Counted from the stretch's first letter, positions 7,869 through 16,219 are shown. The stretch is 62,058 nt of DNA from Streptomyces musisoli (GCF_016741855.1 NZ_JAERRH010000028.1:1-62058); one strand, 5' to 3'. Made by a program: numbers and translations. Notes: a model not told the origin generated them from the letters alone.

Positions 7869-8311
7869 ACTCTGAGCCGGTGGTTCGGGGCAGCGCGCCT
7901 GGCCCCCAAGCCCTTCGGGCACCGGGAAGTCACCGCGGAGTCCCGACACCGATGAGACTCCCTTACGAGGGACCGGCCGGAGGAGGTGGGGCTGTCATGG
8001 ATCGAAGTCGACCGTGCAGTACCACTCGCTCTTCCGGCTGCTGATGTAATTACCGGCTGGCCGCCGCCTTCCCTTGCGCGTCGTCGTTCGGAAGAGCACT
8101 TCGTCTCGCTTTGCCTGATCTGTCTGATCTGAATCAGTTCTGCATCAGTAGCGAAGTCGCCACCGCGACGGTGCGGTGCTCCCCGCTTTGCGGACGTGCC
8201 AAACATCCTTCCCTTCACCAAGGGCGGGAGACCCCTGAAGGACGTCCCCATTCCGGGTAGTTCCACCCGTTGCCCGGCGCTTTCGCTGCCCGCCCGCGAA
8301 GGAGCCTGCCC
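7869..8311 (+). promoter_or_regulatory. Long structured 5' leader of corA
   Basis: A perfect -35 hexamer TTGACA (7848-7853) is followed by an unclear -10, so transcription probably starts near 7870-7890 and leaves about 430 nt before corA. The 5' part folds into a possible three-way junction: P1 CCGGTG/CACCGG (7877-7882 with 7920-7925), P2 GGGGC/GCCCC (7887-7891 with 7902-7906), P3 GCCC/GGGC (7910-7913 with 7917-7920). A further TCCCT-TACG-AGGGA hairpin lies at 7959-7972. A short ORF follows at 7997. It does not match the M-box or cobalamin riboswitch cores that I know. Confidence 0.5.
7997..8044 (+). CDS. Candidate 15-residue leader peptide upstream of corA
   Basis: The ORF reads MDRSRPCSTTRSSGC and stops at TGA. 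AGGAGG (7981-7986) lies ten bases before the ATG, one of the best Shine-Dalgarno sequences in the window. The peptide is rich in Arg, Ser, Thr and Cys. It ends 267 bases before corA, directly after the structured part of the leader. Translation-coupled control, as proposed for Salmonella corL/mgtL, is an inference; there is no sequence similarity to those peptides. Confidence 0.45.
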   Translation: MDRSRPCSTTRSSGC

Positions 8312-9436
8312 ATGTCGATGATCCGCGACCTGCGCGCCGTGGTCCGCCCGTCGTCCCGCGTCTCGCTGCGCAAGGACACCAGCGCGTCCTACGACACCAC
8401 GCGCGACCCCGCGACGCCCTCGGCCGTCGTCGACTGCGCCGTCTACCGCGACGGCGCCCGCGTGCAGAGCGCCAAGCCGCTGACCCCGCAGGAGGCGATG
8501 CGGCTGGTGCGCCGCGACGGCGGGTTCGTCTGGATCGGCCTGCACGAGCCGACCGAATCGGAATTCGCCGGTATCGCCAGTGAGTTCGGGCTGCACCCGC
8601 TGGCCGTCGAGGACGCGGTACAGGCGCACCAGCGGCCCAAGCTGGAGCGGTACGACGACTCGCTGTTCACCGTCTTCAAGACCATCCACTACGTCGAGCA
8701 CGACCGGCTCACCGCCAACAGCGAGGTCGTGGAGACCGGCGAGGTCATGTGCTTCACCGGCCGGGACTTCTTCATCACCGTCCGGCACGGCGGCCAGGGC
8801 TCGCTCAGGGCGCTGCGGCACCGCCTCCAGGACGACCCCGAGCTGCTCGCCAAGGGCCCCTCGGCCGTCCTGCACGCCATCGCCGACCACGTCGTGGACG
8901 GCTACATCGCGGTCGCCGACGCGGTGCAGGACGACATCGACGAGGTGGAGACCGAGGTCTTCTCGCCCGGCCGCAAGGGCGGGGTCTCGCGTGGTGTGGA
9001 CTCCGCGCGGATCTACCAGCTCAAGCGCGAGGTGCTGGAGTTCAAGCGCGCGGTGGCGCCCCTGCTGCGGCCCATGCAGCTGCTGAGCGAGCGGCCGATG
9101 CGGCTGATCGACCCGGACATCCAGAAGTACTTCCGGGACGTCGCCGACCACCTGGCCCGTGTTCAGGAGCAGGTGCTGGGCTTCGACGAACTCCTCAACT
9201 CCATCCTCCAGGCCAATCTCGCGCAGGCGTCCGTCGCGCAGAACGAGGACATGCGCAAGATCACCTCCTGGGCCGCGATCGTCGCCGTGCCGACGATGGT
9301 GTGCGGGGTGTACGGCATGAACTTCGACTACATGCCGGAGACGCACTGGCGGTTCGGGTACCCGGTCATCATGGCCATCACCGGAGTCATCTGCCTGGGC
9401 ATCCACCGCACGCTGAAGCGCAACGGCTGGCTGTGA
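8312..9436 (+). CDS. corA: CorA-family magnesium/cobalt channel
   Basis: A 374-residue CorA: a large soluble N-terminal domain, a long helical stalk, and two C-terminal membrane helices, the first ending in the selectivity motif YGMNFDYMPE and the second ending in a basic tail (TLKRNGWL). CorA forms a pentameric channel that lets Mg2+ into the cell and is gated by cytosolic Mg2+. The ATG at 8312 has AAGGAG seven bases upstream; an in-frame GTG/ATG-type extension to 8270 lacks a ribosome site. The long leader suggests post-transcriptional control. An MgtE-like gene and a DUF1003 gene lie 2-3 kb downstream. Confidence 0.93.
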   Translation: MSMIRDLRAVVRPSSRVSLRKDTSASYDTTRDPATPSAVVDCAVYRDGARVQSAKPLTPQEAMRLVRRDGGFVWIGLHEPTESEFAGIASEFGLHPLAVEDAVQAHQRPKLERYDDSLFTVFKTIHYVEHDRLTANSEVVETGEVMCFTGRDFFITVRHGGQGSLRALRHRLQDDPELLAKGPSAVLHAIADHVVDGYIAVADAVQDDIDEVETEVFSPGRKGGVSRGVDSARIYQLKREVLEFKRAVAPLLRPMQLLSERPMRLIDPDIQKYFRDVADHLARVQEQVLGFDELLNSILQANLAQASVAQNEDMRKITSWAAIVAVPTMVCGVYGMNFDYMPETHWRFGYPVIMAITGVICLGIHRTLKRNGWL

Positions 9437-9469
9437 GCGGGCGCGGACGGCCTGGATAGGCTGGGGCGC

Positions 9470-9985
9470 ATGACAAGCGAGCTGCTCGACCGGGCCCTCA
9501 TCGAGGAGGCCTCGAAGAAGTCCGGCCTCATCTGGGTCCGGGGCGCCGCCGCCCCGGCCGCGCGTGCGCTGTGGCATGTGTGGCACGAGGGCGCGGTGTG
9601 CGTGGTCGGCGACGGGCCCGGTGAGCAGCCGCTGGAGGGGCTGGCCGACGGCGGCGCCGCCGAGGTGAGCGTGCGCAGCAAGGACAAGGGCGGCCGGCTG
9701 GTGTCGTTCCCGGTGACCGTGTCCGAGCTGGCGTCCGGCTCCGAGGAGTGGGAGGCGGTGGTCGCCGAGCTGAAGGGCAAGCGGCTGAACGCCCCCGACG
9801 GCGAGGAGATGCCGGCCCGCTGGGCCCGCGAGTGCCGGGTGCTCCGCCTGGTGCCGACGGGGGCCGTGAACCCGGTCCCGGCCGACAGCCTGGCCGAGCG
9901 GCCCGTGCCGACACCGGCGACGACCCGCCGCCCGGTACCGGCGGCCCTGCCGAAACTGCTGTTCAAGCGCCGGAAGAGAAAGTGA
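9470..9985 (+). CDS. Conserved hypothetical protein, possible split-barrel fold
   Basis: A 171-residue cytosolic protein with no named motif that I can prove. The core (GLIWVRG..ARALWHVWHEGAVCVVGDGPGEQPLEGL..AEVSVRSKDKGGRLVSFPVTVSEL) reads as antiparallel strands, like the FMN-binding split-barrel proteins. The C-terminus is basic (FKRRKRK). It lies 33 bases after corA on the same strand and could be cotranscribed. Confidence 0.65.
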   Translation: MTSELLDRALIEEASKKSGLIWVRGAAAPAARALWHVWHEGAVCVVGDGPGEQPLEGLADGGAAEVSVRSKDKGGRLVSFPVTVSELASGSEEWEAVVAELKGKRLNAPDGEEMPARWARECRVLRLVPTGAVNPVPADSLAERPVPTPATTRRPVPAALPKLLFKRRKRK

Positions 9986-9999
9986 CCGCCGGGAGCTGA

Positions 10000-10361
10000 G
10001 CGCCGCCGACACGACCGGGCCACACCGCTGGGGCCGAGCGCCGTCGGGACCGCCGGATCCCGCCGCTGGGGCCGAGCGCCGTCCGGACCGCCGGATCCCG
10101 CCGCTGGGGCCGAGCGCCGTCGCGGCGGACCCGAGGTGCGGGCGACGCGCTGGCGCCCCCGGCTGTGGTGCCGGTCGCAGGGTGTGGGGAGCGGGGTGTC
10201 GTCATGGTCGATCCTGCCCATCCCCCAGGAACCGTCCGCCGCTGCCCAGCATGCCCCGGCTGCCGCGTCCTTCGGTGGGTGTGGGGAGCGGGTGGCAGCG
10301 TGGGGCGTCGTCATGGTGCCCCGGCTGCCGCGTCCTTCGCTGGGTGTGGGGAGCGGGTGGG
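10000..10361. repeat. Two sets of intergenic tandem repeats between convergent genes
   Basis: Set 1 is three copies of a 38-bp unit starting CCGCTGGGGCCGAGCGCCGT at 10025, 10063 and 10101 (the last incomplete). Set 2 is a 65-bp period: 10252-10293 and 10317-10358 match at about 41 of 42 bases, and a partial third copy of GGTGTGGGGAGCGGG starts at 10181. Set 2 runs right up to the stop codon of the lipoprotein gene on the minus strand. I find no gene here. Confidence 0.75.
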
Positions 10362-11105
10362 TTATGACGTCGGGAGTTGTCTGCCGTAGTCCACCGTGTC
10401 CGACCCGGCCGGTTCCTTGACGGTGAAGTCCTTGCCCCAGTCCGAGAAGCGGAGCGTGCCCGCGTCGCCGCCGCGGACCAGGCGGAGGGGGTACGGCCGG
10501 CCCTGGAGGGAGACGTCCAGCGTGCCGCCGGAGCCCTCGTCGCCGGTGATGCGGATCGTGGGGGTACCCGACTGATCGGCGTGGTGGCCGTCCGTCGCCA
10601 ACGCCCCGTGCAGCGTCAGCAGACCGTCGAGGAGGACGTCCTTGTCCGTGAAGCCGCTGAACTTCTTGTACGCGGGGTCGCCCTGCGGCACCTTCACATA
10701 CTTGCCGTCCAGCTTGCCCGTGGCGCCGTCGCTGCGGTCGGCGTGGTTCCAGAAGTCCGCGTCGGCCTTGAGATACAGCTTCTCGCCCACCCGCAGCAGC
10801 TTGAACGTCGCCCCCTGCGAGGTCACCGAACCGGTCCCGCCGTCGGCCTTGAGCTGCATGTCCAGCCGGTACGTACGACCACTGGTGACCACGGTCCCGG
10901 ACAGCCGTACGGCAGCGGCCCCGTCCGCCGCGGCCCGCGTCTTCGCCTGGATCTTGTCGGGGGGCAGTTTGCCCACCCCGTTCGTCCCCGCGTCCGGATC
11001 GTCGCCGCCGCACCCCGACAGCACCATCGCTCCCGCCACGGCCAGCGCGCAGGTCGCGGTCGCCAGTGCGGTCCGGCGGGTACGGCCCGGGGGAATCGCA
11101 GTCAC
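10362..11105 (-). CDS. LppX/LprG-family lipoprotein
   Basis: A 247-residue lipoprotein. The signal is basic (PPGRTRRTALA) with a hydrophobic core and lipobox LSGC (Cys32). The mature part matches the LppX_LprAFG fold, an open half-barrel: KTRAAADGAAAVRLSGTV, YRLDMQLK, GSVTSQGATFKLLRVGEKLYLKAD and WNHADRS. In mycobacteria these bind and move lipids across the envelope; what the Streptomyces member carries is unknown. The GTG at 11105 is the only reasonable start before the signal peptide, but its ribosome site is weak. Confidence 0.78.
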   Translation of the reverse strand: MTAIPPGRTRRTALATATCALAVAGAMVLSGCGGDDPDAGTNGVGKLPPDKIQAKTRAAADGAAAVRLSGTVVTSGRTYRLDMQLKADGGTGSVTSQGATFKLLRVGEKLYLKADADFWNHADRSDGATGKLDGKYVKVPQGDPAYKKFSGFTDKDVLLDGLLTLHGALATDGHHADQSGTPTIRITGDEGSGGTLDVSLQGRPYPLRLVRGGDAGTLRFSDWGKDFTVKEPAGSDTVDYGRQLPTS

Positions 11106-11312
11106 AGGTGGGGCTGCCTTTCTGACGGTTCCTGAGCGGCGTACCGCAGCGTACCGGTGCGTCGGCCGCCTGACGGAGCCAGTCCGTCCGGACCCCCCAC
11201 CAGGGCGTATCCGAGCGGTACGGGCTAGCCTGAAGCGCACCCGAGCGGGCAAATCCGAGCAAATTCCACCCACCCCAGTCCCCCTCGTTTCCCAGGCAAA
11301 GGAAGCAGAGCC

Positions 11313-12602
11313 ATGGCAGCCGGCGCCCCCCGGATCTTCGTCTCGCACCTCGCCGGGGTCCCGGTCTTCGATCCGGCCGGCGACCAGGTGGGCCGCGTAC
11401 GTGATCTGGTCGTCATGCTGCGCGTCGGGCGGCGGCCCCCGCGCGTCCTCGGACTGGTCGTCGAGCTGTCCACGCGGCGCCGCATCTTCCTGCCCATGAC
11501 CCGGGTGACCGGCGTCGAGTCGGGCCAGGTGATCACCACCGGCGTGCTGAACGTCCGCCGCTTCGAGCAGCGCCCCACCGAGCGGCTGGTCTTCGGCGAG
11601 CTGCTGGACCGGCGGGTGACGCTGGTGGAGACCGGTGAGGAGGTCACCGTGCTCGACCTGTCCGTGCAGCAGTTGCCCGCCCGCCGGGACTGGGAGGTCG
11701 ACCGCGTCTTCCTCCGCAAGGGCAGAAAGGGCGGTGCCTTCCGGCGGGCGAAGGGTGAGACGCTGACCGTCGAGTGGTCGGCCGTCACCGGCTTCTCCCT
11801 GGAGGAGCACGGGCAGGGCGCGGAGAGCCTGCTCGCCACCTTCGAGCAGCTGCGCCCCGCCGACCTCGCCAACGTCCTGCACCACCTGTCCCCGAAACGG
11901 CGGGCCGAGGTCGCCGCCGCCCTGGACGACGACCGGCTCGCCGACGTGCTCGAAGAGCTGCCCGAGGACGACCAGATCGAGATCCTCGGCAAGCTCCAGG
12001 AGGAGCGCGCGGCGGACGTGCTGGAGGCGATGGACCCGGACGACGCGGCCGACCTGCTCTCCGAACTGCCCGAGGCCGACAAGGAGCGGCTGCTGAGCCT
12101 GATGAAGCCCGCCGACGCGGCCGACATGCGACGCCTGATGTCGTACGAGGAGCACACGGCCGGCGGTCTGATGACGACGGAGCCGATCGTGCTGCGGCCC
12201 GACGCCACCGTCGCCGACGCGCTCGCCCGGGTCCGCAACCCGGACCTCTCCCCCGCCCTCGCCGCCCAGGTCTACGTCTGCCGCCCGCCCGACGAGACCC
12301 CGACCGGCAAGTACCTCGGCACGGTCCACTTCCAGCGGCTGCTGCGCGACCCGCCGTACACGCTGGTCAGCTCGGTTCTGGACGACGATCTGCTGCCCCT
12401 GGACCCGGACGCCACCCTGCCGGTCATCGCCGGGTTCTTCGCCACCTACGACATGGTGGCGGCGCCCGTGGTGGACGAGTCCGGGTCGCTGCTCGGCGCG
12501 GTGACGGTGGACGACGTACTGGACCACATGCTGCCCGACGACTGGCGGGAGACGGAGTTCCATCTGAACGAGGGAGAGGAGGCGCCCGCCCATGGCTCCT
12601 GA
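11313..12602 (+). CDS. Soluble MgtE-like protein: PRC barrel, MgtE-N and CBS domains
   Basis: A 429-residue protein with the cytosolic half of an MgtE Mg2+ channel. Residues 1-150 contain two PRC-barrel-like strands sets (FVSHLAGVPVFDPAGDQVGRVRDLVV). Residues 170-285 are the superhelical MgtE-N domain (LRPADLANVLHHLSPKRRAEVAAAL..LEELPEDDQIEILGKL). Residues 290-415 are a CBS pair (HTAGGLMTTEPIVL; VAAPVVDESGSLLGAVTVDDVLDHML). The membrane domain is absent, so it cannot itself be a channel. It may act as a Mg2+-sensing partner, a role known only by inference for this actinobacterial family (compare Rv1232c). It overlaps the next gene by 11 bases. Confidence 0.88.
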   Translation: MAAGAPRIFVSHLAGVPVFDPAGDQVGRVRDLVVMLRVGRRPPRVLGLVVELSTRRRIFLPMTRVTGVESGQVITTGVLNVRRFEQRPTERLVFGELLDRRVTLVETGEEVTVLDLSVQQLPARRDWEVDRVFLRKGRKGGAFRRAKGETLTVEWSAVTGFSLEEHGQGAESLLATFEQLRPADLANVLHHLSPKRRAEVAAALDDDRLADVLEELPEDDQIEILGKLQEERAADVLEAMDPDDAADLLSELPEADKERLLSLMKPADAADMRRLMSYEEHTAGGLMTTEPIVLRPDATVADALARVRNPDLSPALAAQVYVCRPPDETPTGKYLGTVHFQRLLRDPPYTLVSSVLDDDLLPLDPDATLPVIAGFFATYDMVAAPVVDESGSLLGAVTVDDVLDHMLPDDWRETEFHLNEGEEAPAHGS

Positions 12603-13206
12603 GCGCGAGACCGCGTCCCGCGAGCGTCATCCGGCGGGTGCCACGGCCGCTCCCCGGCCCCGGACGCCCCGGCTGGACCAGCCGCGCCCGCCGCGCCGGC
12701 GGTTCCTGCCCGAGTGGGACCCGGAGGCCTTCGGCCGCCTGTCGGAGAAGATCGCCCGGTTCCTGGGCACCGGACGCTTCATCGTGTGGATGACGGTCGT
12801 CATCATCATGTGGGTGCTGTGGAACGTGGCCGCCCCGGTGACGCTGCGCTTCGACCAGTACCCGTTCATCTTCCTGACCCTGATGCTGTCCCTCCAGGCG
12901 TCCTACGCGGCCCCGCTGATCCTGCTCGCGCAGAACAGGCAGGACGACCGCGACCGGGTCAACCTGGAGCAGGACCGCAAGCAGAACGAGCGGTCCATCG
13001 CCGACACCGAGTACCTGACCCGGGAGGTCGCCGCGCTGCGCATGGGCCTGGGCGAGGTGGCCACCCGGGACTGGATCCGCTCGGAGCTCCAGGACCTGAT
13101 GAAGGAACTGGAGGAGCGCCGCCACCACGACGGACACGCCGGCCATGTCGTATTCCCGGCGGAACGGGCGGAACGCCCACCAGGACGTGACACAGACGAC
13201 CGCTGA
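12592..13206 (+). CDS. DUF1003 membrane protein
   Basis: A 204-residue protein with the DUF1003 core: FIVWMTVVIIMWVLWN and YPFIFLTLMLSLQASYAAPLILLAQNRQ form two membrane helices, followed by a charged helix (DRDRVNLEQDRKQNERSIADTEYL) and a long coiled C-terminus. The first 35 residues are Pro/Arg-rich. The ATG lies inside the end of the MgtE-like gene, so the two are translationally coupled and probably work together. The biochemical role is unknown. Confidence 0.85.
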   Translation: MAPERETASRERHPAGATAAPRPRTPRLDQPRPPRRRFLPEWDPEAFGRLSEKIARFLGTGRFIVWMTVVIIMWVLWNVAAPVTLRFDQYPFIFLTLMLSLQASYAAPLILLAQNRQDDRDRVNLEQDRKQNERSIADTEYLTREVAALRMGLGEVATRDWIRSELQDLMKELEERRHHDGHAGHVVFPAERAERPPGRDTDDR

Positions 13207-13249
13207 GGGGCATCCCGAAGGCCCCTCGGCGCGCCGTACCATCGTCCTT

Positions 13250-14383
13250 ATGGCTACGGAAGACGCGGTGCGCGAGGCACTGGCGACGGTGAACGACCCC
13301 GAGATCAACCGCCCGATCACCGAACTCGGGATGGTCAAATCGGTGGAGATCGGCGCGGACGGAGCGGTCGCGGTCACCGTGTACCTGACGGTGTCCGGCT
13401 GCCCGATGCGCGACACCATCACGCAGCGCGTCACCGAGGCGGTCTCCCGGGTCGAGGGCGTCACCCGCGTGGACGTCACCCTGGACGTGATGAGCGACGA
13501 GCAGCGCAAGGAGCTGGCGGCGGCCCTGCGCGGCGGCCAGGCCGAGCGCGAGGTCCCCTTCGCCAAGCCGGGCAATCTCACCCGCGTCTACGCGGTCGCC
13601 TCCGGCAAGGGCGGCGTCGGCAAGTCCTCGGTGACGGTGAACCTGGCGGCGGCGATGGCGGCCGACGGTCTGAAGGTCGGTGTCGTGGACGCCGACATCT
13701 ACGGCCACAGCGTGCCGCGCATGCTCGGCGCCGACGGCCGGCCCACCCAGGTCGAGAACATGATCATGCCGCCGTCCGCGAACGGCGTGAAGGTCATCTC
13801 CATCGGCATGTTCACCCCGGGCAACGCGCCGGTCGTCTGGCGCGGCCCGATGCTGCACCGCGCACTCCAGCAGTTCCTCGCCGACGTCTACTGGGGCGAC
13901 CTGGACGTCCTGCTGCTGGACCTGCCGCCCGGCACGGGCGACATCGCGATCTCCGTGGCCCAGCTGGTCCCGAACGCCGAGATCCTGGTCGTGACGACCC
14001 CGCAGCAGGCGGCGGCCGAGGTCGCCGAGCGGGCCGGCTCCATCGCCGTGCAGACCCACCAGAAGATCGTCGGTGTGGTCGAGAACATGTCCGGCCTGCC
14101 CTGCCCGCACTGCGGTGAGATGGTCGACGTCTTCGGCACGGGCGGCGGCCAGCTGGTCGCCGACGGCCTGACCCGCACCACCGGTACGACGGTCCCGGTC
14201 CTCGGGAACATCCCGATCGACGTCCGCCTCCGCGAGGGCGGTGACGAGGGCAAGCCGGTCGTCCTGACCGACCCCGACTCCCCGGCGGGCTCGGCCCTGC
14301 GCGCGATCGCCGGCAAGCTGGGCGGCCGCCAGCGCGGCCTGTCGGGCCTTTCGCTGGGGATCACGCCGAAGAACAAGTTCTGA
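13250..14383 (+). CDS. mrp: Mrp/ApbC-family Fe-S cluster carrier ATPase
   Basis: A 377-residue P-loop protein that binds and delivers iron-sulfur clusters. Residues 1-95 are the MIP18/DUF59-type domain (VNDPEINRPITELGMV, SGCPMRDTI). The deviant Walker A is GKGGVGKS (119-126), then DADIYGHSVPRMLG, DLPPGTGD and the cluster-binding CPHC (Cys285, Cys288). The ATG at 13250 has no ribosome site but a TACCAT -10-like hexamer ends eight bases upstream, so a leaderless mRNA is likely. An upstream open frame to 13145 overlaps the DUF1003 gene and is not needed. Confidence 0.93.
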   Translation: MATEDAVREALATVNDPEINRPITELGMVKSVEIGADGAVAVTVYLTVSGCPMRDTITQRVTEAVSRVEGVTRVDVTLDVMSDEQRKELAAALRGGQAEREVPFAKPGNLTRVYAVASGKGGVGKSSVTVNLAAAMAADGLKVGVVDADIYGHSVPRMLGADGRPTQVENMIMPPSANGVKVISIGMFTPGNAPVVWRGPMLHRALQQFLADVYWGDLDVLLLDLPPGTGDIAISVAQLVPNAEILVVTTPQQAAAEVAERAGSIAVQTHQKIVGVVENMSGLPCPHCGEMVDVFGTGGGQLVADGLTRTTGTTVPVLGNIPIDVRLREGGDEGKPVVLTDPDSPAGSALRAIAGKLGGRQRGLSGLSLGITPKNKF

Positions 14384-14403
14384 ATTCGCACGTCTGCGAT
14401 CTG

Positions 14404-14445
14404 CGGCTCCGTCATTGGTCAACCTTCTGACCAGCGGCGGAGCCG
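14404..14445 (+). terminator. Hairpin terminator after mrp
   Basis: An outer 8-bp stem CGGCTCCG/CGGAGCCG (14404-14411, 14438-14445) and an inner 5-bp stem GGTCA/TGACC (14417-14421, 14428-14432) are separated by symmetric 5-nt internal loops. It starts 20 bases after the mrp stop. Confidence 0.6.
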
Positions 14446-14727
14446 TCACCGTTTGTCAACGTTTGTTGTCGTCGAGCGCCCCCGCACGGCCCGGAGACGG
14501 CCCGAGTGGGGGTGTCGCGGCATGCCCCTCGATGCGAACTACGGGCACGAAGGTCGCTGGGACCTGCTGGGGCCATGCGAGCCGGGAAGGGCATGGACGG
14601 TCGGTGCTGGTCGGCGGGGTCGCTGTACTTCGCTGCTGTACAGCCGCGCCCTTCAAGGGCAGGTCGCGGGAGTGGCACGCCCTGATCACGCTTGCGTCGC
14701 GGCTGGAACCCCGCTCACTTTCCGACC

Positions 14728-14763
14728 TTGACTTGAAATCACTGTTAGGTGAGCCTTACCTAA
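14728..14763 (+). promoter_or_regulatory. Iron box (IdeR/DmdR type) over a promoter
   Basis: TTAGGTGAGCCTTACCTAA at 14745-14763 matches the 19-bp IdeR/DmdR1/DtxR operator TTAGGTTAGGCTAACCTAA at 16 of 19 positions, with both hexamer half-sites perfect. A -35-like TTGACT lies at 14728-14733, so the operator covers the -10 and start point, where an iron-loaded repressor would block RNA polymerase. The next gene begins 32 bases downstream. Confidence 0.85.
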
Positions 14764-14794
14764 ACCTCACCTGTGATTGTCCTAGGAGTCGTCT

Positions 14795-15376
14795 GTGTCC
14801 GTGCTGCCCCCGGAGTCGTCCATGTCCCCTCAGACGGCGCCCACCCGGCGGCTGGGGCTGTACGACACGTGGTGGACGGTCGGAGCCGCCGCACTCGCCG
14901 CCTGCCTGGGTCTCTCGGCATGTGCCTGGATATCCCTGCACCTGCGCGTGGATGCCGCCCTCCACACCATGGCGCTTTTTGCCCATCTGGCCTCGCTGGT
15001 GCTCGGCTTCGGAGCGGTCCTGGTGGCCGACTACTACGCTCTCCTGTGCCTGACGGGCCGTTGCACCCTGAGTGACGCCCTGAACAGCGCGGGCCGCCTC
15101 CACGTCCCCATCTGGACCGGCCTCGTCGGTCTGGTAGCCAGTGGCGTGATGCTCCACCCAGACCTTGGCTCCGCCCTCACCCGCATCAAGTTGGGGCTGG
15201 TGCTCGTCCTCACGCTCAACGGCCTCCAGGCCGGGCTCCTGAACAGGCGCATGACGCAACAGTGCTCTGCCACGCTTGCCCCGCGCTTCCTCGCCCGGGC
15301 AGCCGCGACAGCTCTCGTGTCTCAGGTCTGCTGGTGGGGTGCCGTGGTGATCGGATTCCGCAACAGTCAGCGCTGA
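14795..15376 (+). CDS. Iron-regulated multi-pass membrane protein, function unknown
   Basis: A 193-residue protein with four to five membrane segments (WWTVGAAALAACLGLSACAW; LFAHLASLVLGFGAVLVADYYALLC; WTGLVGLVASGVML; RIKLGLVLVLTLNGLQAGLL; ATALVSQVCWWGAVVIGF). Histidines in or near the helices (LHLRVDAALHTMALFAHLA, GRLHVPIWTG) recall CopD/DUF2214-type proteins that bind haem or metal, but I cannot assign a family. The GTG at 14795 has AGGAG six bases upstream; an ATG at 14822 is a possible alternative. The iron box directly upstream predicts expression under iron starvation. Confidence 0.75.
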   Translation: MSVLPPESSMSPQTAPTRRLGLYDTWWTVGAAALAACLGLSACAWISLHLRVDAALHTMALFAHLASLVLGFGAVLVADYYALLCLTGRCTLSDALNSAGRLHVPIWTGLVGLVASGVMLHPDLGSALTRIKLGLVLVLTLNGLQAGLLNRRMTQQCSATLAPRFLARAAATALVSQVCWWGAVVIGFRNSQR

Positions 15377-15433
15377 GGTCGGCGTAGCGACGGGGCAGCG
15401 GTTGCGGGGACGTGGCCCGCGTCGTCACGGCGG

Positions 15434-16219
15434 CTACCTCGGGTCCTGGTCGAACTTCGAGGCCGACCAGAAGTAGCCGAGCACGGCCAGACCCAGGCAC
15501 CAGGCGACGGCGAGCCAGCCGTTGTCGCCGATCCCGGTGCCGAGCAGCAGGCCGCGCAGGGTCTCGATGGCGGGGGTGAACGGCTGGTACCGGGCGACCG
15601 GCTGGAACCAGCCCGGCATCGAGTCGAGGGGGACGAAGGCGCTGGACAGCAGCGGCAGCAGGATCAGCGGCATCGCGTTGTTGCCGGCGGCCTCGGCGTT
15701 GGGGCTGATCAGGCCCATGCCGACCGCGATCCAGGTGAGGGCCAGGGCGAAGAGCACGAGGAGCCCGAAGGCGGCGAGCCATTCCAGGACGGTGGCGTCC
15801 GTGGAGCGGAAGCCGATGGCCACGGCGACGGCGCCGACGAGGACGACGCTCATCACCGACTGGAGCACGCTGCCGACGACGTGCCCGACGAGGACCGAGG
15901 GGCGGTGGATCGCCATCGTGCGGAAGCGGGCGATGATGCCCTCGGTCATGTCGTTGGAGACGGAGACCGCGGTGCCGATCGTGGTGGAGCCGATGGTCAT
16001 CAGCAGCAGGCCCGGCACGATGTAGGCGACGTAGTCGGAGCGGTCTCCGCCGTCGATGCCCGCGCTCATGGTGTCGCCGAAGATGTAGACGAAGAGCAGC
16101 AACAGCATGATTGGGGTGAGCAGCAGGTTCAGGGTGAGGGAGGGGTAGCGGCGGGCGTGCAGCAGGTTGCGGCGCAGCATGGTGGAGCAGTCGCGTACGG
16201 CGAGGGAGAGGGAACTCAT
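15434..16219 (-). CDS. ABC-2 type exporter permease (DrrB-like)
   Basis: A 261-residue membrane protein with six segments and the ABC-2 signature near the end of the helical bundle (LLSSAFVPLDSMPGWFQPVARYQPFTPAIETLRGLLLGT). The N-terminus (MLRRNLLHARRYPSLTLNLLLTPIMLLLLFVYIFG) is typical of daunorubicin-resistance-type DrrB permeases. The ATG at 16219 overlaps the ATPase stop as ATGA, so the pair is translationally coupled. It presumably forms an exporter with the 16216-17178 ATPase; the cargo is unknown. Confidence 0.88.
   Translation of the reverse strand: MSSLSLAVRDCSTMLRRNLLHARRYPSLTLNLLLTPIMLLLLFVYIFGDTMSAGIDGGDRSDYVAYIVPGLLLMTIGSTTIGTAVSVSNDMTEGIIARFRTMAIHRPSVLVGHVVGSVLQSVMSVVLVGAVAVAIGFRSTDATVLEWLAAFGLLVLFALALTWIAVGMGLISPNAEAAGNNAMPLILLPLLSSAFVPLDSMPGWFQPVARYQPFTPAIETLRGLLLGTGIGDNGWLAVAWCLGLAVLGYFWSASKFDQDPR

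Larger units (their letters stand above)
14384..14794. other. Intergenic region before the iron-box gene
   Basis: This 410-base gap contains the mrp terminator (14404-14445) and the iron box (14745-14763). Between them, short frames on both strands (for example 14453-14731) have no ribosome site or recognisable product, and I see nothing else. Confidence 0.55.

Noticed and set aside
7869..8300. Known Mg2+ (M-box) or cobalamin riboswitch before corA
   Set aside because: Conserved core sequences such as GUUAGGUGAGGC or the B12 box are not present; the leader is reported as unassigned instead.
10362..12593. 743-codon minus-strand frame containing the lipoprotein
   Set aside because: Only its last 247 codons form the LppX-like lipoprotein with a signal peptide. 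The upstream part is antisense to the MgtE-like gene and has no family features.
14453..14731. 92-codon plus-strand ORF before the iron box, and an overlapping minus-strand one
   Set aside because: No ribosome site, odd composition and overlap with a terminator and operator region.
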